Positions 1-5,458 of a DNA stretch of 10,265 nucleotides are shown here, in pieces. Both the position numbers and the translations under genes were made by a program. The notes below the pieces were generated by a model. The model saw only the letters and a program-made list of their open reading frames with translations. It was not told the origin of the DNA and ran no database searches. The number at the start of each line of letters is the position of its first letter. Positions within the stretch are counted from its first letter, which is position 1. The stretch comes from Phycisphaerales bacterium (GTDB lineage: Bacteria; Planctomycetota; Phycisphaerae; Phycisphaerales; SM1A02), in contig JAGQOI010000141.1 of the NCBI GenBank assembly GCA_020427625.1, positions 1 to 10,265 on the forward strand, written 5' to 3'.

Positions 1-31
1 GCTTGAATTCGTCCGTGTACGTCCGCTTCAT
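1..31 (-). CDS. IS3-type transposase OrfA, N-terminal fragment cut by the window edge
   Basis: Only the first ten codons are inside the window; they read MKRTYTDEFK. This is the characteristic start of IS3-family OrfA proteins (transposase_8 helix-turn-helix family), which bind the element's ends. A GGAG sequence at 40-43 lies 8 bases before the ATG. The identification rests on a short but distinctive peptide and on the IS-like end just upstream. The gene runs off the left edge, so integrity and the usual OrfA/OrfB frameshift cannot be judged. Confidence 0.6.
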   Translation of the reverse strand, partial: MKRTYTDEFK

Positions 32-83
32 GTGAACCACTCCAATTCCGGCGGCCAATTATGCCACCTCGCTTGGGTGTCCA
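1..83 (-). mobile_element. Terminal part of an IS3-family-like insertion sequence
   Basis: Read on the minus strand, the element would begin at position 83 with TGGACACCCAAGCGAGGTGG, a TG-starting end of the kind expected for an IS3-family terminal inverted repeat. About 50 bases of leader follow, and then a transposase start codon at 31 preceded by a GGAG ribosome binding site (40-43). The compact arrangement of tip, short leader and orfA is typical of IS3-type elements. The rest of the element lies outside the window, so neither the other inverted repeat nor a target-site duplication can be checked. The boundary at 83 is inferred. Confidence 0.55.
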
Positions 84-102
84 CCATTCGTGGGGAACCT
101 CA

Positions 103-177
103 GATCGAGTGGCACCGACGACACGATCCGAAAACCACGTTCTCAACCTCCGTGCCCTCCGTGCCTCCGTGGTGAAC
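103..177. repeat. Hairpin repeat copy R1 (right half only)
   Basis: This stretch matches the right half of the family also seen at 1042-1181, 1195-1337 and 7684-7827. It holds the CACCGAC and CGATCCGAA body motifs, followed by the arm CCTCCGTGCCTCCGTGGTGA. The left arm and the first part of the body are not recognisable. The insertion-sequence end lies only about 20 bases away and may have removed or displaced them. Most of the right arm lies inside the 3' end of the metallo-hydrolase gene. Confidence 0.7.
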
Positions 178-1015
178 CCCCGCCGTCCAGGGTCTGGAGC
201 CGGAACTGGCCGGGGCGGTCGGCGTCGGGCGCGACGGTGACGCAGGGGGGGCCGGGCTCGTGGTCGAGGACGAGCCGCCAGCCCTCGCTCGCGGCCTGCT
301 CGAGCAGGGTCCGCTTGGATCGCATGTTCTCGTGCGGCAGCATGTCGTACGCGAGGCTGAACGCGAGCCCGACGTGATGAACGGTCGGCATGACGTCACC
401 GACGAACGCGACGGTGCCACGCCCGTCGTCGAAGCGGATCGCGTGTTGTCCCCACGTGTGGCCGACCATCGGCCAGACGTGGATGCCGGGCAGCACTTCG
501 GCATCGCCGTCGACGAGACGGACGCGCGCGACGATCGGATCGAGGTGCGAGCGCAGATACGTCCGCGTCATCGTCGACTTGTTCGCGAGCGCATCGTCCC
601 ACTCCGTCCGCTGCACGATGATCTCGGCGTTCGGAAAGGTCAGCGTCGGCGCGCCGGTCTCATCGAGACGCGTGAGCCCCGCGGCATGGTCGAAGTGCAG
701 ATGCGAGACGATGACGTGATCGATGTCGCCCGGTTCGACCTCATGTTCGGCGAGCGCATCGACGATGGTGCGCCGTTCGAGATGGAAGATCCCGCGTTCC
801 TTGTCGGACCACTTGTCGCCGAATCCCGTCTCGATGAGCACGCGCGTCGTACCGTCATGCAGGAGCAGACAGTTCGTCTGGAGATCGATGCGATTCTGGT
901 CGTCGCACGAGACCATCCGCGACCACAGCGCCTTCGGCACGACGCCGAACATGCTCCCGCCGTCGAGCCGCAACGCCCCCGCCCGCAGCACATCCATGGA
1001 CCATTGAGAAGCCAT
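143..1015 (-). CDS. MBL-fold (metallo-beta-lactamase superfamily) metallo-hydrolase
   Basis: This is a 290-residue cytoplasmic hydrolase of the metallo-beta-lactamase fold, with no signal peptide. The metal-binding signature SHLHFDHAAG is at residues 104-113 (H105, H107, D109, H110). The other expected ligands are H186 in GHTWGQH, D207 in FVGDVMP and H252 in LDHEPG, so the active site looks complete. The set fits the lactonase or glyoxalase-II-like branch, but the substrate cannot be told. The ATG at 1015 gives the full domain; a GAGG lies rather far upstream and an ATG six codons later is possible. The last residues, SPRRHGGHGG, and the TGA are encoded by repeat R1, so the native C-terminus has probably been altered. 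The gene sits alone between repeats, with no operon partner visible. Confidence 0.88.
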   Translation of the reverse strand: MASQWSMDVLRAGALRLDGGSMFGVVPKALWSRMVSCDDQNRIDLQTNCLLLHDGTTRVLIETGFGDKWSDKERGIFHLERRTIVDALAEHEVEPGDIDHVIVSHLHFDHAAGLTRLDETGAPTLTFPNAEIIVQRTEWDDALANKSTMTRTYLRSHLDPIVARVRLVDGDAEVLPGIHVWPMVGHTWGQHAIRFDDGRGTVAFVGDVMPTVHHVGLAFSLAYDMLPHENMRSKRTLLEQAASEGWRLVLDHEPGPPCVTVAPDADRPGQFRLQTLDGGGSPRRHGGHGG

Positions 1016-1041
1016 GCCGTGGATTGTACCTCGGGCGGAAT

Positions 1042-1181
1042 TGCACCACGGAGACACGGAGGGCACGGAGAAGATGCTTCGGTTCGGAAGGCTGCGCGGG
1101 GCGCGCTCGATCAGGCGAACGTCACCGACACACGGTCCGAACCACTGCTTCACTCTCCGTGACTCCGTGCCTCCGTTGAAC
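1042..1181. repeat. Hairpin repeat copy R2
   Basis: This is an element of about 140 bases with inverted terminal arms. The left arm starts TGCACCACGGAGACACGGAG and the right arm ends TGACTCCGTGCCTCCGTTGA. A second, inner inverted pair (TTCGGTTCGGA against TCCGAACCA) lies inside, so a single strand can fold into a long hairpin. The body at about 1078-1143 is nearly identical to that of R3. It starts 27 bases upstream of the metallo-hydrolase start codon and may carry or disturb that gene's promoter. Confidence 0.85.
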
Positions 1182-1194
1182 CATCCGGAAGGAA

Positions 1195-1337
1195 TGCACC
1201 ACGGAGGCACGGAGGGCACGGAGAAGCCACTTCGGTTCGGAAGGCTGCGCGGAGCGCGCTCGATCAGGCGAATGTCACCGACACTCGATCCGAACCAGAT
1301 GATTCCTCTCCGTGTGCTCCGTGCCTCCGTGGTGAAC
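1195..1337. repeat. Hairpin repeat copy R3, tandem with R2
   Basis: This is a second full copy in the same orientation, starting 153 bases after R2. The left arm is TGCACCACGGAGGCACGGAG and the right arm ends TGCTCCGTGCCTCCGTGGTG. The body differs from R2 at only a few sites, which points to a recent tandem duplication. A linker resembling AACCATCCGAACGGA follows each copy. Together with R2 it fills the space between the DUF4139-like gene and the metallo-hydrolase gene, so no gene is called there. It lies 25 bases past the stop codon of the DUF4139-like gene and could end that transcript. Confidence 0.85.
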
Positions 1338-1362
1338 ACGCCGAACGGAAGCACGGCGGGCG

Positions 1363-2940
1363 TCAGTGGTCGACGAGGACGGTGTAGCGGTAGGTGAGGG
1401 TCCGCTCGCTGTCGGGAGGGAGTTCGATCGTCCAGGTGAGTTCGGCGCGACGGTTGATCGAGTACACGCCGTCCTCGCGCAACGACTCCACGGGATCGCC
1501 TTCCGCTTCGATGAGGTCGCCGGAGAAGCGGCGGCGGATGACGATGCGCACCGGCGTCGCGCGATGGTTGCAGACAAGCACCTCGCCGCGCACGTCGATC
1601 TCGCGGAAGTCGTTGCCGCCGATGAAGACGATGCGGCGTTCGCCCGGCTCCTCCTGCTCGGCGTGACGCGTGCGGACGCTCAACGCCTTCGTGACGTGCA
1701 GCGTGACGGACTCGCCCGGGTTCGACCACGATGACATGCGCTGACCCAGGAAGCGGCCCGCGGCACGGATCGTCGCGACGCCCGTCGTCATCGGGAACGG
1801 CAGCGGATTCCGGAACCGGATCGCATCCCAGGCGACGTCGCGGTACGCCTCGGGATCGCGCTGACGCTCGTACTCGTCGATGAATCGCCCGTCGGGTCGA
1901 CGCGTGTCGGGAATGATCCACTCGACGATGTGCTCGTACGCAGCCGCGGCCGTCGCGACGTCGAACGTCACGGTGTCGCCACGCTTCAGCGTGCGACGAC
2001 CGGCGGACTGGTGGTGGATGTCGGCGCGTCCGTCGACCTCCGGCGCGGTCGGACCGGCCGGACCGGACGTTCCGCCGGCGTAGGTCGCGAGTTGCTGCGT
2101 CAGCACGTCGTTGTTGCCGAGCACGCCGCCGGGATCGTTCATGCGCTGCGAGAGCTCGGCGAAGAACTGCGCGAGCGAGGTCGACGCGGCCATGGGCGAG
2201 CGCACGTGGGCGAACTCGATGTTCGGGAATCCGGAGATGAGATCGATGTCGACGTCGGTGAGATCGACGAACTCGTTGCGGATCGTCGCCTGCTGCGTGA
2301 TGGTCAGCGTGTCGGGATCGGTGAGATCGACGTGATAGCCCGCGGCCCAGGCCGCGCCGTGCGTGAGATAGGTGATCCACGCAACGAACGGACCCTCGCC
2401 CGCGCCGGGCGCGACGTCGAGGATGAGCACGGGCTGGGCGACGGTGCGCACGCCCGGCACCCACGTGACGACTTCGATGGCGACGACCTCGTCGAGATCG
2501 AGGTACTGCCGTCCGGTCGCGGCATCGATGACGACGAACCCCGCGCCGGTCGCCTCGGCCGGTCGAACGATGCCGACGGCGGTGCCGCTGACGGTCGCGA
2601 AGGCGTCGCCGCGGAGCCGGAGGTTCACGCGTCGTCCGACGAGGTCCTGGCGCAGATCGCCGGCGGTCGGGCCGAGGGTGAGATCGACCATGCGGGTGGT
2701 GACGCGGCTCTCGATCCGGGCGGGCGATTCGACCCAGTACGACCCGTGCACGGGTTCGGGTACATCGTCGAGCGCGAACGATCCGGGCCCGGGCAGCGTG
2801 ACCTCCCGCCGCACGGCCGCGACACCGTTCTTGAAGAGTCCGACGGAGACGATGCGGGACTCGACGACGACATCATCGGCCCGAACCGGCGCGGCGACGA
2901 GGACCAGGGAGACGAGAACGAACGACATCATCACGCGCAT
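1363..2940 (-). CDS. Secreted DUF4139-like protein
   Basis: This 525-residue protein begins with a signal peptide: MRVMMS, a hydrophobic run FVLVSLVLVAA, then PVRADD with probable cleavage after A21. The mature N-terminus (VGLFKNGVAAVRREVTLPG) and the C-terminal beta-rich half, with RFRNPLPFPMTTG and WTIELPPDSERTLTYRY, resemble DUF4139 (mucoidy-inhibitor-A-like) proteins. That family has no settled biochemical role; a cell-envelope location is expected. No catalytic motif was recognised. The ATG at 2940 is chosen because a perfect GGAGGT lies 6 bases before it and the signal peptide starts there; the frame stays open for 43 more codons upstream but reads low-complexity proline-rich sequence. 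It lies 70 bases after the immunity gene, and whether it belongs to that operon is unclear. The family name is given from remembered patterns. Confidence 0.75.
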   Translation of the reverse strand: MRVMMSFVLVSLVLVAAPVRADDVVVESRIVSVGLFKNGVAAVRREVTLPGPGSFALDDVPEPVHGSYWVESPARIESRVTTRMVDLTLGPTAGDLRQDLVGRRVNLRLRGDAFATVSGTAVGIVRPAEATGAGFVVIDAATGRQYLDLDEVVAIEVVTWVPGVRTVAQPVLILDVAPGAGEGPFVAWITYLTHGAAWAAGYHVDLTDPDTLTITQQATIRNEFVDLTDVDIDLISGFPNIEFAHVRSPMAASTSLAQFFAELSQRMNDPGGVLGNNDVLTQQLATYAGGTSGPAGPTAPEVDGRADIHHQSAGRRTLKRGDTVTFDVATAAAAYEHIVEWIIPDTRRPDGRFIDEYERQRDPEAYRDVAWDAIRFRNPLPFPMTTGVATIRAAGRFLGQRMSSWSNPGESVTLHVTKALSVRTRHAEQEEPGERRIVFIGGNDFREIDVRGEVLVCNHRATPVRIVIRRRFSGDLIEAEGDPVESLREDGVYSINRRAELTWTIELPPDSERTLTYRYTVLVDH

Positions 2941-2946
2941 GATCGG

Positions 2947-2952
2947 ACCTCC
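2947..2952 (-). promoter_or_regulatory. Ribosome binding site fixing the DUF4139-like start
   Basis: GGAGGT on the minus strand lies 6 bases before the ATG at 2940. It sits directly next to an 11-base C tract (2953-2963 in plus coordinates), so changes in tract length would move sequence immediately upstream of the ribosome binding site. Confidence 0.75.
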
Positions 2953-3033
2953 GGGGGGGGGGGCGAAGGGTTCGCCGGATGGAGTATCGATCACGGGCGC
3001 GGGGGGGATGTCACAGGGGTGTAACGGGGGGGG
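2953..3033. repeat. Cluster of three homopolymer G/C tracts
   Basis: The plus strand has runs of 11 G (2953-2963), 7 G within 3001-3007 and 8 G (3026-3033) inside about 80 bases. On the coding strand these are C tracts: one within the last codons of the immunity gene, one in the short intergenic space, and the longest touching the ribosome binding site of the next gene. Such tracts slip during replication and also during sequencing. Confidence 0.8.
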
Positions 3034-3559
3034 CGTCGAGGAAACGAATTGCCTCTTGGATGATCCCATAGAACTCGTTGTTGGCGAGCGCGATCAAGGC
3101 GATCGAATCGTCCACTCCTTCGTCCGTGACGATCGTCCCAGCAACGATGACTTGGTCATCGGTATCCCACTGGATGACGAGGCTTCCATCGTCGAAGGCC
3201 TCGCTGCCATCCGGCGCCATCATCAGGTTGACCGCCTCCGCCACCCTGTTGGGTTGAAGTCCGCGCTCGGCCAAGTCGTCGTCGGTCAGTAGGTAGACCA
3301 ACTCGTGCACTTCGCGCAGCGCTGCCAACGGCCGCTCGCGGTCTACCCAGTCGGCATGATGCTGGCCGCGCTGGCGCCAGCGCTGGCGCAAGGACTCACC
3401 CGATGGAGCAAAGCAGGACGAACTGTCACCGGGACAGCCAAACGACTGGCCGCGGATCCAGAGACGGAAGCGACCGAATGCGGAACCGATATCGCGGGCG
3501 GAATCAGAGCCGTATCGCACTTCGACCGCGAATCGTTGTTGGTCGCCGAATAGTGTCAC
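3011..3559 (-). CDS. Imm42-like immunity protein of the T6SS effector
   Basis: This is the last gene of the effector module and probably a 182-residue cytoplasmic antitoxin. The start chosen is the GTG at 3559, which overlaps the toxin's TGA as GTGA. A frame opening at an ATG at 3646 would instead overlap the toxin by 91 bases and add unrelated residues. The N-terminus TLFGDQQRFAVEV followed by FGRFRLWIRGQ, and the C-terminal APDGSEAFDDGSLVIQWD and NEFYGIIQEA, match what I remember of the immunity 42 (Imm42) family of polymorphic toxin systems. A basic stretch RQRWRQRGQ in the middle is encoded by overlapping palindromes. The C-terminal residues are written by a C8 tract. The role follows from position directly after the toxin and from family resemblance; the direct target is presumably the preceding protein. 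Confidence 0.75.
   Translation of the reverse strand: MTLFGDQQRFAVEVRYGSDSARDIGSAFGRFRLWIRGQSFGCPGDSSSCFAPSGESLRQRWRQRGQHHADWVDRERPLAALREVHELVYLLTDDDLAERGLQPNRVAEAVNLMMAPDGSEAFDDGSLVIQWDTDDQVIVAGTIVTDEGVDDSIALIALANNEFYGIIQEAIRFLDAPPVTPL
3368..3389. repeat. Two overlapping 16-bp perfect palindromes inside the immunity gene
   Basis: GCGCTGGCGCCAGCGC at 3368-3383 and GCGCCAGCGCTGGCGC at 3374-3389 are each identical to their reverse complement and overlap by 10 bases. They encode the basic RQRWRQR stretch of the immunity protein. Such a dense palindrome could form a hairpin in the mRNA or mark a small inserted or duplicated segment. Confidence 0.7.
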
Positions 3560-4062
3560 TTCGGAGGCACTCCCAGACTCTTCTTGACGTTGTTCGGGAT
3601 GCGATGCTTCGGAATCGCATTTGGACCCGATGTGGAACCGTTCCAATGAGTCTTACCGTTGCTTGGTCGAGAGTAACGATAGACATCGCCGTTCTGGTTC
3701 TTGCCGTACCAGTTTCCGTCCTTGCCCTTGATCGCATCCTTGTATACATCGGCCGCGTCAGCGGGCTCTTGCGAAGCCTTTCCTCTCGCGTTCTGATGGT
3801 GCTTTGGATTGTGTTCGAGTTCAGGCTTCTCGTCCCCATCATCCCCGTCCCCGTCACCACCACCCCCGCACGCCTCGCAGGTTGCGACCTCCGTGTTCGG
3901 GATCGTCTTCGCCTTCTTCTCCGCCTCGTCGGCCTGCTCGGACATCGCATTGATGCCCTCGGAGAGTCCGACCGCCGCGATGGCCGCGCTGCCGACGAAC
4001 ACGACCGCCTCCGCCAGTGCGATGAGCGCCTCCCCGATCAGTGGCAGTGCAACCGCACCCAT
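3556..4062 (-). CDS. Small T6SS effector with hydrophobic N-terminus and unrecognised toxin-like C-terminus
   Basis: This is a 168-residue protein in three parts. Residues 4-34 are hydrophobic and alanine-rich (LPLIGEALIALAEAVVFVG), resembling the N-terminal segments of T6SS effectors that depend on DUF4123 chaperones. A charged linker contains a CEAC cysteine pair (62-65) and a Gly/Asp run (66-77). From about HNPKHHQNARG (84-94) to the end is a compact basic domain of about 85 residues with NWYG, DVYRYS, THWNGSTSG and IPNNVKKSLG. I cannot name its family; the layout suggests a small nuclease or RNase-type toxin, but no catalytic residue is proven (H88, H89, Y128, H139 and W140 are candidates). 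The ATG at 4062 overlaps the previous stop as TGATG, and the next gene is an immunity-like protein. Its apparent base composition is more AT-rich than that of the delivery genes. Confidence 0.75.
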   Translation of the reverse strand: MGAVALPLIGEALIALAEAVVFVGSAAIAAVGLSEGINAMSEQADEAEKKAKTIPNTEVATCEACGGGGDGDGDDGDEKPELEHNPKHHQNARGKASQEPADAADVYKDAIKGKDGNWYGKNQNGDVYRYSRPSNGKTHWNGSTSGPNAIPKHRIPNNVKKSLGVPPK

Positions 4063-4439
4063 CAGGCTTCGTCCCTTTGCCCGCCACGGCTCTCCGCATC
4101 GAGCGAACGGATCGTCGGGCCGAGGTGTCCGAGGAGATGTTCAACGACCTGCTCCGGATGCATCGAGGGATGCCGGAGCGCCCGCTGCACCGGTGGCGCG
4201 AGGTGGAAGTCGTCGCCCGCCAGCATCGCGAGCGATGCGAAGCGGAACAGGCCGCGCCGGGTGCTGATGCCGTACGTCCGTGCCGTCGTGTCGAGACGGA
4301 TGGCCCGCTTTCGCGCCGCCGTCGGATCGGATGCGGTTTCCGGAAACACCGACGACAGCTCACTCGTGAGCGAGTCGATCCATTCCCCGCGCGTCGCGGC
4401 CTCCATCGCCTCCATGTGTCGCGGCTGCATCACGAACAT
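4062..4439 (-). CDS. Small helical protein found next to DUF4123/VgrG genes
   Basis: This 125-residue soluble protein is predicted to be mostly helical and to lack a signal peptide. Its pattern (M..RHMEAM at the start, L...FPE at about 30-34, RTYGISTRRGLFRFASLAMLAGDDF at about 54-78, then a leucine-rich tail) resembles short unnamed proteins often encoded between a DUF4123 chaperone and its effector. It may assist loading or bridge chaperone and cargo, which is inference from position. The ATG at 4439 has GGGGG 9 bases upstream and overlaps the DUF4123 gene by 10 bases; an ATG at 4430 that overlaps the same stop as TGATG is an alternative start. The stop overlaps the toxin start. Confidence 0.75.
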   Translation of the reverse strand: MFVMQPRHMEAMEAATRGEWIDSLTSELSSVFPETASDPTAARKRAIRLDTTARTYGISTRRGLFRFASLAMLAGDDFHLAPPVQRALRHPSMHPEQVVEHLLGHLGPTIRSLDAESRGGQRDEA

Positions 4440-5092
4440 GGCATCACACCCCCGTCCGTTGCCTCGACAATCCACTCATCGATCGCGCCGCCCTCGACCC
4501 GCGCACGCTCCTCCACCGTGCACGCCGGCAGGAACGCGCCGATGATCCGCGGGTCCGCCAGCCGGAACCACGCCGCGCGCCCGTTCGGCAACCGCACCAT
4601 GAGAAAGTGGCGGAAGTGCTTGCGCAGTTCGTACAACGTCGCCTCGCTCACGATGTAATAGCCCCAGGCCTTCCCCCAGCCCTCCATGACCAGCGCCGCG
4701 AGCAGCGACGAGTCCTTCGGGAGGCGGACGATCCAGGGGCCGCTCGAACCGGTCGTCTCCTTGATGCGGCCGACGTAGAGGCACTCGAACTCCGTGCGCG
4801 ACGGATCGTCGGGCGGCGGCGCGAGGCGACGGTCGTCGGGAAGGTTCGCCGGCACCCCGTGGGCCCGGAACAACTCGAGGATCCGGTCGTCCCGCGCGGC
4901 GTCGAACAGGCCGAAGACCGTCCCCTCCCGCGATCGGAGGTGCGACAGCACTTCGGACTTCACCGCCGCCAGCGGATCGGTCGCCGCGTCCTTCCACGGT
5001 CCGCGCGCGGGCGGCCGATCGAGGACGGGCGAGTGCCAGTCGCTCGGAGCGCGCTTCGACGGGTCCAGCGGTTGTGACGCGGCGGTGCTCAT
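4430..5092 (-). CDS. DUF4123 T6SS effector chaperone (Tap/TEC-type adaptor)
   Basis: This 220-residue cytoplasmic protein is of the DUF4123 family, whose characterised members (Tap/TEC) hold effectors and load them onto VgrG or PAAR before firing. Family features in order are FGLFDAARDDRI (60-71), a central segment ending IVRLP, EGWGKAWGYYIVSE (137-150), LRKHFRHFLMVRLPNG (156-171) and FRLADPRIIGAFLP (176-189). The ATG at 5092 is chosen because it overlaps the PAAR stop as ATGA; in-frame sequence further upstream reads as arginine-rich shadow of the PAAR gene. The first 50 residues are polar and proline-rich and may be disordered. Its likely cargo is the small effector two genes downstream. 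Confidence 0.88.
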   Translation of the reverse strand: MSTAASQPLDPSKRAPSDWHSPVLDRPPARGPWKDAATDPLAAVKSEVLSHLRSREGTVFGLFDAARDDRILELFRAHGVPANLPDDRRLAPPPDDPSRTEFECLYVGRIKETTGSSGPWIVRLPKDSSLLAALVMEGWGKAWGYYIVSEATLYELRKHFRHFLMVRLPNGRAAWFRLADPRIIGAFLPACTVEERARVEGGAIDEWIVEATDGGVMPCS

Positions 5093-5445
5093 GCGGGTTG
5101 CACGGCGGCGGCGGCGTTCGCGGCCGCGGCCTTGTTGCACGGGGTCTGGGTCGGACCGAGAAGCACCGTCGGACATCCCACGGTGATCACGCCGCCGTGC
5201 GCGGCGGAATCGCCGAGTCGGGCGGCCGGCTTGTTGCCGATGAGCACCGTCGGATTGCCGCTCGCGATGGTGTCGGGCGGACCGACGCACGTCGCCTGAT
5301 CGCCCATTCGCGCCGCCGGCATGCCGCCGATCAGCACGGTCGGTTCACCCGCCGGCAGGATGGGCCCGCCGACGTGGGGCTTCGGGCCGGGGTCGACCAT
5401 CGGGCAGGTGTGCATGTCGCCGACGCGGGCGGCGGGTTGTCCCAT
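5089..5445 (-). CDS. PAAR-domain spike tip protein
   Basis: This 118-residue protein sharpens the tip of the VgrG trimer and carries cargo in T6SS. The Pro-Ala-Ala-Arg motif occurs three times as PAARVGD (4-10), PAARMGD (43-49) and PAARLGD (73-79). TVLIG or a close variant follows the glycine-rich turns at about 36-40, 66-70 and 93-97. H12, H24, H83 and C91 are candidate zinc ligands at the apex. The tail after about residue 100 is alanine-rich with no fused toxin domain, so the effector is a separate protein. The ATG at 5445 has AGGAG 7 bases upstream, overlapping the vgrG stop region. Confidence 0.93.
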   Translation of the reverse strand: MGQPAARVGDMHTCPMVDPGPKPHVGGPILPAGEPTVLIGGMPAARMGDQATCVGPPDTIASGNPTVLIGNKPAARLGDSAAHGGVITVGCPTVLLGPTQTPCNKAAAANAAAAVQPA

Positions 5446-5452
5446 CGCAATG

Positions 5453-5458
5453 CTCCTA
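5453..5458 (-). promoter_or_regulatory. PAAR ribosome binding site overlapping the vgrG stop codon
   Basis: TAGGAG on the minus strand contains the vgrG stop codon TAG and the AGGAG ribosome binding site of the PAAR gene, 7 bases before its ATG. Ribosomes finishing VgrG would therefore sit on the PAAR start signal. Confidence 0.75.

Noticed and set aside
1042..1337. CRISPR array
   Set aside because: There are only two units, whose bodies are also nearly identical, so there are no unique spacers; they are tandem hairpin elements.
1014..1397. Plus-strand open frame reading HHGGTEGTE-type peptide across R2 and R3
   Set aside because: It is the translation of the hairpin repeats themselves; the protein repeats exactly where the DNA repeats and has no domain.
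1016..2464. N-terminal extension of the metallo-hydrolase frame up to 2464
   Set aside because: The frame runs through R2 and R3 and then through the DUF4139-like gene in another frame, giving arginine-rich noise; the MBL domain is complete from 1015.
2941..3069. Upstream start for the DUF4139-like protein
   Set aside because: It would place a proline-rich segment before a clear signal peptide and ignore the perfect GGAGGT in front of the ATG at 2940.
3281..3480. Frameshift in the immunity gene around the RQRWRQR stretch
   Set aside because: Family-like sequence lies on both sides in the same frame, so the gene is open; an insertion is more likely than a frameshift.
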